Assembly (NCBI GenBank): GCA_033297075.1
Contig: MU858161.1
Location: 56,870 to 120,869, forward strand
DNA: 64,000 nt
Direction: 5' to 3'
From: Rhypophila decipiens
Taxonomy: Eukaryota; Ascomycota; Sordariomycetes; Sordariales; Naviculisporaceae
In this document: in pieces, positions 32,294 to 43,526 of the stretch
Layout of the letters: each line of letters starts with the position of its first letter
How positions within the stretch are numbered: position 1 is the stretch's first letter
Translations under genes and position numbers: made by a program
The notes under the pieces: generated by a model
Told to the model about the DNA's origin: nothing
The model's database searches: none
Seen by the model: only the letters and a program-made list of their open reading frames with translations

Positions 32294-33897
32294 GTTTGCG
32301 GTATGGCTCTGTTGTTGAATAGCAAATTTGATTGTCTTCCAATAGCCCTACTTTTGTAGGCTCCCGTGTTTTATCCAGGAGGTGTTGCCCAGATCAAACC
32401 AACCAATTGGTTCTGGTGTTGAAACTCAATTTTCTCTCCCTCCTCATCCACCCCTCAATACCAGTGTTGAAAAGTTGCAACCATCCCAAGTTCACCTTTG
32501 GCATAAGATAGAACTAATAGACTTCAACCCAGGTTGAGCTATATGGGTGAAGAGAAAGTCAAAACAGACTCGTAAGAGTTTTAACTATTGGTGATAAGAA
32601 CTTGAAATAGTCGACTGTTCTTTATTAATTACTCCTTCCTGAGCTGGCTGGCCCTTGTTAGAAAGAAGTCTTCAAGGTTTGGTTATGGTGATCCTGAGTG
32701 AATTCATTCACTTATACGCTTAGTGACTGTTATACGGGTAGAGAAGGAAGGATGGAGGCCGGTTTGAAAATTAGGGTGTAAGGTACCAAAGAGTGAAATG
32801 TATTAAATCAGTGTCCCTTACGGTCTGCGGATACCGACACCTGTACTGCACAGTGCGAGTTACGGGGAGATCTAGTATGAATACAAGATTGCACAAATTC
32901 GGTGGGGGTTTGCTGCCGATCCGTGTAATTCTTTATTCGCACCAGCTCTGTGGACACTAAGTGGAACTGCACTGCAATTTTAGCCCCGCAGGAGGGGTTA
33001 AATATGTATATACAGTATTAGCCCCGTACATATGTTCTATTTTATAAGCTGTAAAGCCTGTAATCTGTAACAGCCATTTCACACCCGAACGCCCATTCCA
33101 GTCGAAGACAAGTTTGAATATCCAGATTAATCCAAAGAGACGGCAGGCATTGGATGAACCACTTTCAAAGTTGAATCTGAGCTCAACCATTACGAGGACA
33201 ACAAGAGGGAAGAGGGACAAAGAAAGCATCAAGTAATCTGTCATTTCAAAGCCTTGAAGTAGAGTTAAGGCCTTGAGATTTAACCTTTCGGTTGATGATT
33301 GTCATCGAGTCCTAGCCTAGCTGTTACATGTACAATATATCAAAGGGCTCATAGTCGACTTAAACCCTTCCAAGGGGCAGAGAGGTACGGGGTATACACC
33401 CCAGACGGCCTTTTCACATCACGACTCATGCTTGTCACGAATCAAGCATAACAAATTTCATGTACAACTAACAGCAAAACAGAGAAATCTTCGGATATAG
33501 GGCATCTAGCTTCCTCGACCTACTAAGGAGCCTTCATGTTCCTTGAACGTCCCTTCCATCCTCCAATTCCTCTCAACTCAAAACTGGTACAGGACCCAAA
33601 CAACTCGCTGGTCATGTGAAATTGATGAGAGTCGCTTGGTGTCAAGCATATCGCCAAAGTCGCTCCAAGTAGTCACCCGCACGAAACCCCCAGATAGAAC
33701 TGCCCAACTCCTTTCAAACAAATAAACGTGTATCCATCTACAAATCTCCAAACACAAAACATCTTCTCGCCCGTCATCTAGTCAATTCGTCTCCCTTTTG
33801 ACCCCCCAAACGAGATAGCACCAAAACAAGCCATCAAAAAATACTATAATCAAATCGGCGAGCGGACTTGAGTATAATGTGCTAGGCTGTCCAATAT
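32294..33897. other. Intergenic region: TFIIIC promoter and Vts1 3' flank
   Basis: This 1.6-kb stretch is moderately AT-rich, and no reading frame resembles a known protein. The part next to 32294 should hold the TFIIIC-subunit promoter and the part next to 33897 the Vts1 3' UTR. Confidence 0.6.
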
Positions 33898-35826
33898 CTA
33901 GTTGAGTTTGCCGGTTTCTCGGGCCTCTGTTCGAATTGTTAGTATCATAGAAAAATTGCGTCAAGCTTTTCTTTGCGGATCAACTCACCCTTGACCTGCT
34001 CAAAGACCTTGAGCATCTTGCGTCTCGCGCCAAGGGCATTGACGCCGCGGTCCTCAAGCTGCTTGTCGTCCAGCTCAATCAGCTCGGTCCATTTCATGTC
34101 CTTCAAATTATCCGTGTATTTATGTAGACGCAAGCTCCGCAGCCAGCTCGGGATATCTTGCAAAAGGGTGGGGTCGGTCGGATCCTCAGGAGGCTTGGAG
34201 GTGCCTCTCCGACCACGTGGAGACCGGCCACGATTCATTTCCGAGTGGTCCGACAGGTACCCCTCGTGATGGCCGCCGAGTCCAAATTGACCCATGGTCA
34301 TTGGAGCCAGTCCGTTGTTGAGAAGAGTCGGTTGCCCGGGGTAGGCAGCCAGGAATCCATTGTTCTGTGGCGACGTAAAAGCGATTGTCGGCCCAAAGTC
34401 CTGCATGGCCATGCCGGGGGAGCTGGGACGAGACCGTCCGCCAAAGGTGTTGTTCTGCTGCTGTTGCTGGATGGCCATGATCTGCTCCCGGCTAAGGACT
34501 TGCCCGTGCTCGTTGATCATCACGACAGGCTGGCCCATGTTGGGAATGCCAGGCGACAGAGGGCCCTGACCGGGTGCATCGTTGGAGCGGGCGCGGCGGT
34601 ACTTGCGAGCGTCATCAAGGGCAACTCGGTTGCTGACAGTCGAGAGCGCTGCCAGCTTCATTGCCGTAGCGTTCGCCACCATCTCGGCATTATTACCCTG
34701 GTTCTGGTTGAAATTCGGGACCATAGGGGTATTGACCATAGAGGCCCAGTTTCCGCTAGCAGCGTATGGCGACAAAAGGGGCATGTCGCCCATCGACTGA
34801 TCGGCAGCTGTCAAAGTGGTGCTTTGAATGTTCTGGTTGCCGGAAATCGGGCCTCGGGGAGAACGCAGACCGCCAGCCGACGGAGGCGGCTGCACGAACT
34901 GGCCCATGGGAGGCTGAGGCTGGCCTGAAGACGACGACTTGGGACGACCAGGGTCGTTCGGTCCCCATGTCTGGCTCGGCTCTTCCTTGGGAGGGGACAA
35001 AGACGATCCTGTCAACGAGCTTCGGTTATCGATCGTGCTGTTTCGGGTCGATGTCGGTGCGTTGCCAGTCTGCTGGGTGAACTTGGCTTTTTCGGTGGCG
35101 ATAGCCGCGGCGGCGTCGGGGAACATGGCATTGATCGTTGAGGGATCGAGGCCCGATTGTCTCTTAGCATTCGTGCCGGCGGACGGGCGAGCAAGGGAGT
35201 TCCTAGCAGATCCAACATCAAGTTTGCCCATGGCATCACTCAGACGGTTGAACATGGGATCTGAACATGTTAGCACCTTAGAACTGAAATGACGGATTTT
35301 GGTAGCTTCACAAACCTTTATCAAAGTTGGCGGGAGAGAGCACTCCGGACATGGGGTGGTTCTTGCCCATCTGCTGGAGCACCTGGATGAAGAAACGAAT
35401 CTGAACCTGGGTAGTTTGCTGCAACAGGGCGTACAGGGCGGCAGTCCGCTCAGCTTCACTGAGGACCCGGAACCACTGTTCGATAGCACTCAGCTCGTCC
35501 TTGAAATCCTGGTCAAGCGTGGCGGCAGCCATTTCCTCCAAGGTGGTCTCATACTGATCAATGTCGGCGATCCACTGCTGGGCAAGCTTATCCTGAGGGT
35601 CAAGATCGGCATTGCCCTGCCCCTGGCTCGACTGTGCAGAGCCGTAGAAATCGGACGAAGGGCGGATGCGGCTCTGTGCAGAAGTCCCGGTTAGGGCTGC
35701 CATGTCGGCAGAAGCACGCACACCGTGGCTCACGACTGTTCGAGAGTTGGGCGGCCGCAGAGACGAGACGTTGCTAGCCTCGGGGGTGCTATTTCGATTG
35801 GACATGATGTTGGACATGTTGAGCAT
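33898..35826 (-). CDS. vts1: Vts1/Smaug-type SAM-domain RNA-binding protein
   Basis: Three exons (35826-35316, 35260-33989, 33926-33898) encode 603 aa. The N-terminal region contains a conserved helical block ([20 protein letters not shown], then [20 protein letters not shown]) seen in fungal Vts1. The middle is disordered and rich in Gln, Asn, Pro and Ser. The C-terminal SAM domain ([20 protein letters not shown] through [14 protein letters not shown]) has the basic RNA-hairpin face. Vts1 binds Smaug-recognition hairpins and recruits Ccr4-Not for deadenylation. Intron 35261-35315 is 55 bp. Intron 33927-33988 (GTGAGT, TACTAAC, CAG) leaves a 29-nt last exon that completes EARETGKLN and its stop; without splicing, a different short tail would be read. 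A Ste50 assignment was considered and dropped because the SAM domain is C-terminal and no Ras-association domain is present. Confidence 0.88.
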
Positions 35827-37827
35827 GGTACGTGACCGAACGTAGAACGATCGAGGTCCAGTTCAGATGAATTAAAATGAAGCTTGAAGAATACAGGAAG
35901 CGTTTTGAGCATGCACGATTTCCGGTAGATCGTTGTGAGGCAGAATATGAAACAAGGCAAGCGGCTGTTCGAGGAGTTAGCTGACGTCTTGGGCGATCAT
36001 TGCGACCAGTGGTAAGCCGGTGCTTGTGTTTCGCCCTATTCGAGAAAGTGCCATTTCATGCGGCAACGAAACAATGATTTGACCTACCTCGCAGAATACG
36101 ATGCTGTATGTTCAGAGAAAATATATTATTTCTGTAATTATACCGGCAAGGTCGGGACTTTCGAAGCTCGACCCAAGCCTAGGATACGAATAAGGGGTTG
36201 CGCGCAAGGCTTTCGAAGACTCCTGCAGTCACCGGGCTGGCCTCAAAGGAGAAGTCGAAAGTCGGCGGAGTTGAAGGTTTACTGACAATGCAGCTCTGTA
36301 AGAATGGAAGAAGGCTCCGTGGTTAGCGAGAGTAGAGCGAAGGGCTGCGTGTAATGCGAGCAAGAAACAAAAGAGAAAAAGCGAGCCGGTTCAGGGGCAG
36401 CAAGCATGAAGTTTGTTCCGTTATTGGTCCCCTCGTCCCGAATTGCCCTCAGAACGAACAAGTCGAAACAACCCGAGTTATCAAAACGTGCCATCCACGT
36501 GAGGATCAATACGAGAGATGGTGGACAAAGAAAGATACTGGTCGACAAGGGCCCTGGCTCGAGTCGAGTCGACTTGATTGTCATCACTTGCTTTGACTCC
36601 AGGGCCCGGCAAGAAGAATGCCCGGGCGGACCACTTGAAGCGAGAGACAATGAACCGAAGAAAACCGACAGCATGGAACTTACCCATTAAAGGGGATATC
36701 TGGCAAAAATAACCACTATTCTCAACAAAGCCCCGAAGCTGTTCTTGACTCAGAAGATGCGGTGCGATCGAGAGCGAGAGCGAGGGCGAGGAACGAAGCA
36801 CAAATCGGACGCCGCGGGGAGGGAGAGAGGAGAGGAGAGGAGGGACGAAAGCTGTCTCCAGCCTGAACCAGCAGAAAAACGAAAATAAGGATATTCGTTG
36901 ATGGTTCACGGTCGAAGGAGGTGGTGGGACGCCAAAGGAATCACGGGCAGGAAGTAAAGAAAGCAAAAACTGGAAAGGGGAGTTTTGGAAAAGGGGGTTT
37001 GGGAAAAAAGGAACAAATGGAAGGCCAAGAATTATCGAAGACTCGCCTGGGGATCGATGGCCACGGGGGCACGGGTGACGGGTGACAGAGAGTGGACAGG
37101 GGACAGTGGAAGGAAATGGGCCAGGCGGGGTTCGTTCGCTGTGGAAGCTCCAAGCCAACCCGGGGCATCAGCTGGGCGGGGCCCGCTCCTGCCTGGTGGA
37201 AAGCCAGAACGGATTCGAGGTGGAGATCGGCTTGTTGCCCGAAATAACTGGTGAGAAATGAAGCGGTTTGGCTTTGTATTTTCGTGCGTAAAGATTCTAC
37301 AAAGCTCACACAATTACAAACAATGCAACAATTATGGGATATGGCAGGCCTGTTTGTGGACAAGCCCGCGTGTCTACGCCTTTCGAGAGCATCCATCAAG
37401 TTTCATGATCAACAATCATCCATGAGCCATCACCACTGGGATTTGGTGAACAAGAAAAGAGGAGAAACAAGCGCCAGGGTCTTGACAAAGGAGGCGCTAA
37501 CAAACTCACCGATCATCCGGCACAGTTTCCTCCACCCTAAAGTTAACTTGGTGCTGTGATTTGCCCCGAATAGAAAAGAAAGACAATCACCGCTGGTCCG
37601 CCGTCCGTCAAGCGGTTGTTTCGTGGCAAGTGCCCTCCGTGGTTGATGGAGGCTGACTCTTGGCCTGGGGCGAGAACCCCACCTGGGATGTTTCGAATCT
37701 GCTGCGTGGTATCGGCACGACACCTGCCCAAGAGAGCCATTTCTGAAAAGAGAAGAAGTGCCTGTTTTTGCTAAGAGCTACTATGAGTTTGTTTTGTACC
37801 AAATTGTCAGTTCTTCTAGTATCTGTC

Positions 37828-38055
37828 CTGGTACGTGGGTGTAAAAATGGGGTGTGATTTCAGATACACAGATACTCTGCCACTATTGCTAGTCTTTTAG
37901 GGTACTGATGGCTTTCTTCTTAACAATTGGACAGAGTCTTTTCAGTACTCATTTAGAATACTGACAGTAGGATTTACAGATTCTTTTCAGCACTTATTCA
38001 GAATACCAACAGCAGGATTTCACCCCCCATTTTTACATGTACACCCACGTGCCTG
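37828..38055. mobile_element. MITE-like inverted-repeat element, degenerate
   Basis: The left end reads CTGGTACGTGGGTGTA then AAAATGGGGTG. The right end, read on the other strand, has CAGGCACGTGGGTGTA, a 6-bp insertion, then AAAATGGGGGGTG. These imperfect terminal inverted repeats of about 26-30 bp bound about 228 bp of non-coding AT-rich DNA. No transposase is present, so it would be non-autonomous. The interior contains two 45-bp direct repeats. No clear target-site duplication was seen. Confidence 0.6.
37931..38020. repeat. Two tandem 45-bp repeats with RIP-like differences
   Basis: Copies at 37931-37975 and 37976-38020 match at 38 of 45 positions. Six of seven differences are transitions, mostly CA versus TA, the signature of repeat-induced point mutation. 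Confidence 0.75.
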
Positions 38056-39915
38056 GCTGTGAATACCGCCCATCAGTCACCACTGCAGTCACCTGGCCTG
38101 GCTTGACGTTGCGCTATGAAAAGGGGCAATGCAGGAAGGGACTCTGCTACCCGGCTGTGTGGTTACATTTATTGAACCCACTGTACAGTATCCGTACATA
38201 CATCTTCAGCTCTCGAAAGGAACTCCCAGACTGGATACCCCGTCGACTTCTATTTCCACAAAGTAGATCATGCCATTCTCATGATATCAGAACCAAAAAG
38301 GCTGGTTTGTGAACAGCTACGAAACCAACCTGTACTCCCCCATGACTCCATCTTCCCGCCTTGTCCTGACAATCCTGGCCAACGAACAACGTCAGCCCCT
38401 CAACCCCCTTTCCGTACACCCAGCTTGTCAAATTACCATATTGAGGATGTGGAATAACAAGTGAGCAATGGGGCTTCTTGTCACGGAGAACATGATCAGG
38501 GATGCACAGCTCAAAACCATCCACGACCTGTCGACACACGAAATGCACCGGCGATCTCATCTCGAAAAGAAGCTGGACAAATCACTACTGCCGTTCTGGA
38601 GGCGGTAGTATTTCTACCAAAATGGGCTGGTTGTAATTGTTTCAGTTACAGCGCTTTTGACCTACTGGGAGACCCCGAAGCCGAAGTTAGAAGCAAGGAG
38701 GGAAGCGTGGAGAGAGAAATCCAGAAAGGCATTATCTCAGTCTCAATAAAATAAGCAGCAGTTAGCGAAATAAAAAAAGCCGACGAGTATCCGCTACACC
38801 CTGATCTGCTGCTTGCTAGAAGATCTCGTTCGCGGCGATATTTTGATACATTCACTTTAGGCTGGGCTCAAGGGGTTTCGTTACAATGGAGAACGAAATC
38901 GGTGGCTTCTCTCGCTGGTTTGGACCAAAAGGCAGGTATATATGAGGAAGAGTTTATATTTGTAGAGGGAGTCTCCCCATAGTCAACTGGGAACTAAGAA
39001 TAACAAAGATCGCCAACTCGGTCCCAAAAGAATCACTATCAAAACATTTATGGAAATGGATCTGGCAACGTCTCTCAAGGCCGGCTTACCGGAGGCCAGC
39101 TGGCCAGCTGATGGGTAGCATGTTTCATACAGCCCGCCGGTTTGGTTCGAGCTCTGGAAGACCCAAAGTACCAACGACGAATGGAATCCCCGAGGTCTCA
39201 ATGATGCTGTCCCACGGTAAAATCCAACGGATCCGGACAAGGAGCTTGGAACTCCAAAATGCAAGGCGTAACGATATGGTATATCGCCTGGTTTTCATGC
39301 ACCGAGAGCTCATAGTGTATTGGAGCAGAGGTGTTTGGTAATAACCAGGCGTGGTATTTGTTCTTGGCACGAAGAATATTCCTTCAACAGAGAAGCTTCG
39401 GGAGTGTAGCTCAATGTTGTACACACTAATGCCGTTGTTGTTTGCTGTCGCAGTCGTCCTGGATGATATCCTGGGATTCCCTTGAACGGGGGAAGGTGAG
39501 GGGGGAGCGCAGGAAAGCAGACAAGAAAAGAAAGGGGGAGGAAACGATCGCACCACAACACGTCGCTCACAAGCAATACACAACCTTGAAAGAGCAACAC
39601 AGCACGAAGAATTCGTGGTTGAGGGAGGGAGAGGAACCAAGAGGGTTGGTGGTTCTCGTTTTTTTGTGTTTGTCCCTTTGCAGAGTCCGCCTCTCTTTGG
39701 AGGAGGGCCAAAAAGAAAACGAAATTCCGCTGAATGACGCCCCTAGATAACACCTCGAAAAAGCCGGTCCAGATAAACGGTCGCAAATTCCATTACTGCA
39801 GAAAGCAGCAGTACCGCGTTAAAACCCTCTCGTAAACGTCATGACTGTATGTTGACTCGACTTTCGGTCCCTAGAACACCCTCCCGTTTCGGCCAAGAGA
39901 ATAGAGAAAGAAAAT

Positions 39916-40374
39916 TTAAGCAGTCTCCCTCTTGCCCTCCCGGAACTCCTTCTGCAAAGCATGTGTTAGCGATTCTCCTCTCTCGCTCGACATCTCACAC
40001 CGTGTCTTGTCGTCTGGAGGAAGGTGCTTCTTGATCGATGGGGATATTGCGTACCAGTGCCTTGGCGGTTCCGTGGAGCGCATGTCTGTGGTTTCTCCGG
40101 AACTTGGGGTCGGTTCCCTTGAGCGAAGGGTATCTGGAAGTCTTAGGCTTCTTGATACTGTGGCGATGAAGAGAGCTCGTTAGCATTCGACTGGTCGTGG
40201 CAGAACATCTAGCGTTGTCGCGGTGGTAGTCCTACCCGTTCCGGTGAGCCTTCTTCGACTGGTTGTGCTGAGACGAGTTCTTGGACTCTGTTAGGGAAAC
40301 CTGTCAGTATTGCCGAAAATGCAGCATTTCGATAGATCGCTTGAATCAAGAGAGAGATAGTACATACTGGCCAT
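39916..40374 (-). CDS. rpl29: 60S ribosomal protein L29 (eL29), four exons
   Basis: Exons 40374-40368 (7 nt), 40287-40236, 40157-40055 and 39951-39916 encode a 65-residue basic protein beginning MAKSKNSSQHNQSKKAHRNG. The core (PSLKGTDPKFRRNHRHALHG) is nearly identical to eukaryotic eL29, a surface protein of the large ribosomal subunit near the subunit joining site. The length agrees with yeast Rpl29 (59 aa) plus a short fungal C-terminal extension (KEFREGKRETA). The three introns (80, 78 and 103 bp) have GTATGT, GTAGGA and GTACGC donors, and the first and third have CTAAC-like branch sites. Exon 1 carries only the ATG, one codon and one base. High intron density is usual for fungal ribosomal protein genes. 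Confidence 0.93.
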
Positions 40375-40873
40375 TGCGACTGATTTTCGGCTTCACGGGA
40401 AGACGATTTTCTGAGTTCGCTGTGAAGATGGATGGGGTTGACAATGACCAAGATTATTGCAGCCCACACAAAAGTGGGAGGGAAATTCGGCTGCCCTAAT
40501 TTGCGGTGTGGCTGGTGGGACTGTGGCTGTCTCGCCAAATGCGCCACAGGGCAGTTCGCAGCCCAGCTCCGAGCCCCACAATGCGGTCCAAACTCCGCAT
40601 CTGGCTCCTATCGCATGTACCGAGGCTCATTTCAGGACAGCATATAAAAGGCACAGGAATTATGGTAAGATGATGATTCAGAATAATAGTGATATATACA
40701 CTCTATATAAAATGAGAATAGAATGACATGTTATAATTGCTCGAAAGAAGAGTGAAATGCAACGAAACAGGACATGCCAGGATACCCAAAAAAGCCATCG
40801 CATCGTAACAGGAATTACTGTAGTCTACCAAACCATTATACGGAAGTGTAAATGGCGAAATATACACACATGC
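40375..40873. other. Promoter of the L29 gene and 3' flank of the Ant1 gene
   Basis: This 499-bp spacer separates two minus-strand genes. The part nearest 40375 must contain the L29 promoter. Nothing else was recognised. Confidence 0.6.
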
Positions 40874-42074
40874 TCATTTTACGGTCACTGGTAAGGCGAC
40901 CTTCGCGGACGCAACGGCCGCAGCCAGCTCGGCAGACCTTGCAAGTTGACGAGACCGCATGGTGCGGAGGTACCGGATGAAGAGGATGAAGAACAACTCG
41001 ACACTGAGAAGCAAAGTCAGTTTAGAGATCTTCAAGAGAGGGAGCGGAGAAAAAATTACATACCGTTCCTTGGTCATCATCAGGATGCCCTGCACCAACA
41101 AGCCCTTGAGGATTTGTGGTCCAATACCCTTGAACAAGCTCAAGGCACCCTCGTTTTGGATGATGAACTGCATGACCTCGACAAAACTCTTGAAGGGCTT
41201 TCCTTGCCTTATCGCAGGCGGGCGCGACTGAAGACCGACCTTGGCGACAATCAGGGGTTGGGTGACGATCGTAGCCAGCGACTTGGACATTGCGCCGAGA
41301 ACTTGAAACCATGTTAGCACCAACTTGCAAAGGGGACGGGGGTTCATATAGCTTACGGAAAGCTTCCCATGGTTTGAGGGTACTCTTTCCGGGAAAGACA
41401 ACGTCCTTCAGCCTCTCGTATGCGCCGTATGTGATTGCCGGGTTGACAACCAGAACCAAACTGGCCTTCAGCCCTCTCCAAAGCCCGAATACGCCATCCT
41501 CGCTTTCAATGACCTCGCGGGCCGTCTCGATCATGCCCTTTCTGTCCTCCTTCTTTTGTGTCTGCTGGCGAGTCGTGACGACAGCAACGGGGATGGTGAA
41601 GAGCTGGGCCAGCGCTCCGGCAACCGCACCGAGGGAAAGTTCGACGACAGTCGAGGGGTTGCCGTTGGCCTTGTTGTATTTGAGGTAGAGCGCGCGAACA
41701 ACCGAGTACCAGTAAAAGTAGGCAAAATTTGTCGAGGCGACGCCCAGCAGCGAACCGCTCATGCCGGCATAGAGACCGGCGACACCCTCGGCGCTGGCAA
41801 TCTGGCTAATGGCGTCCCATGTTCCCTTGTAATGAGGCTCGTCGGAAACGCTCTTGTCGGAAACGCTTTTCTTTACTTGAACTTGTAATTTCGTCTTGAC
41901 ACTGTTGGAGACATCCAGTTAGCAGAGTTGGCATTGCCGATTGTTGCGCCAGCGCTGTCAAGTAACTTACAGATCTAGAGGGTATACCAGCGTATTGGCC
42001 AGGACAGCACCCGCTGCGCCCGCCGTAGCCTTCCCCCAAGGCCCAATTGGAGCCGGCTTTGATTGGACGCCCAT
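40874..42074 (-). CDS. Peroxisomal adenine nucleotide carrier (Ant1/PMP47 family)
   Basis: Exons 42074-41971, 41901-41357, 41301-41064 and 41003-40874 encode 338 aa, the usual length for a mitochondrial-carrier-family protein with six membrane helices. The three family signatures are visible as PLDLVKTKLQ (split by intron 1), IPVAVVTTRQQ and TQPLIVAKVGLQ. The less canonical second and third signatures, and segments such as DGVFGLWRGLKASLVLVVNP and GALSLFKGIGPQILKGLLVQ, fit peroxisomal PMP47/Ant1. That carrier exchanges ATP for AMP to supply fatty-acid activation for beta-oxidation. The basic loop after helix 4 could serve as a peroxisomal membrane targeting signal. All introns are 56-69 bp. 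It is divergent from palB, with 1.45 kb between start codons. Confidence 0.88.
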
Positions 42075-43526
42075 GGCGATGGACTTGCAGATAGCCCTCG
42101 CGCAAGAGAATTGTCCTTTTCGACGCCGGGAAAGAAGGTTTGTTGTTTAAATTTTAAAGAAAGAGAAGATGGCTCTCACGCCGGATAAAATTCCCCGCTT
42201 GTGATCGACAGGGTGCGGGCCGGTGACGTCGGGCGGGTTTCCTAAAACAATCGGATTAGGAACCGAGGCACGTTGCCGAAGATAGGACAGTCAAAGATTA
42301 ACAAAGAGGTCCTATATACTTCTGCAGTCCGGAAGCAGAACAAGGAGGGCACGAGGGAAGTTGTATTAAGCTACGAGACTAAAAGAACTTTTATTATCCC
42401 GGACTCTGGGAACCAGGCGCATGGAGAGCCTCCCGGTGGACCGTTCCGCTATCTTTCTCCTGGACGGTGCGACAGTGCCTGTGATGTCGTTTACCGGTTA
42501 ACCTCGGCAGTTCCATATCACTGACCTCGCTGCAACAGGCTGTGAGCTCGGTCGGGGCGCGTGGTTTTAGCCGCACACATGGCAGTTCATGTCCAGGCTT
42601 CAATGTCTTACAGCGTAGAGCCCCCACAATTCAACGCCTCCTCCCGCCAAGGGCGAATTAAGGTTGCCCTTGTTACACAGAGATATAAAATGTTGACCGT
42701 TCTTCAAATCCTCAACGTCGTGGATTGAGAGTTGGTCGTCTTGACAATCTGAATGGTGCGAGTGAGGCAACAAGTGATCTCACGCCGGGAGGGATTACCT
42801 GGATGCTCTCAGGGGGGCAGGGCAACCTCTTGTTTGAACTGGAAACCGAGCGCTGAACTGACTCGCTATCATCACCCATGGAATCGGAATTGCTCATACA
42901 ACTGCTATGAACAAGCCGCATAGTACCTAACACCTGGATATTATACCCGTGGTGTCAGAATCTGGGTCCAGCGATTCAAAGATGGCGATAATACCTTTCC
43001 CTTCAGACTTTCATACGGGTTACATTGGTGTATCCAAACGCTCTGTTTGACAAAAACACGACTTTCCCTTGACCGGCCGGGCTTTTTTATTCTGCTCTCC
43101 TTTGGGGTTCCTACCAATCAATCACAATATCCTCCCGCCATGTTTATTGGACAGTCCATCTCCAGCTAAAGATATCAGCTTTTATATAATACGCCGTCTA
43201 TTATCATCAAGCGATTTTCCAAGCTCAACTCGGCTGTTACGACGAATGGAAGCGATCCGATCAGGCACTATTCAATGAGTGGGTATCGAATGGATCGAAA
43301 AAAGCATCACGCAATTATTTTTTCACTGAATATCTCAAATCCTTAGCACCTACCTCGTATCTTTTAGCAGTAGAGCTCTGATCAGTTTGCAATTCTCGGT
43401 ACGGATATAGCGGCACTCACGATGAGACATTTAGCTCTCCACTTGGGAATCTGAAGACTGTGCTGCCAGGTACAGTCCTTGCTATGAATACACGATTAAA
43501 CGCGATCTCGGGTTCATATGGTCATA
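42075..43526. promoter_or_regulatory. Divergent promoter region of the Ant1-like and palB genes
   Basis: No coding sequence was recognised. One match to the PacC core (GCCAAG) occurs near 42647-42652, which is only suggestive. A TATATAA word lies about 340 bp before the palB ATG. Confidence 0.45.

Larger units (their letters stand above)
35827..39915. other. 4.1-kb intergenic region: Vts1 leader side and L29 3' side, with a MITE-like relic
   Basis: The 36300-37300 part is purine-rich on the plus strand (pyrimidine-rich in the Vts1 sense), as expected for the leader and promoter of vts1. A small inverted-repeat element lies at 37828-38055. The 38300-39900 part contains only short frames without recognisable similarity and may be the 3' flank of the L29 gene. 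No tRNA or snoRNA was recognised, though small nucleolar RNAs cannot be excluded by eye. Confidence 0.6.

Noticed and set aside
33898..35826. Assignment of the SAM-domain protein as Ste50
   Set aside because: Ste50 has an N-terminal SAM and a C-terminal Ras-association domain; here the SAM is C-terminal and the N-terminal block fits Vts1.
36481..37158. A 225-codon minus-strand frame rich in Pro, Ser and Phe
   Set aside because: It is the translation of a pyrimidine-rich leader or promoter upstream of vts1, without conserved motifs.
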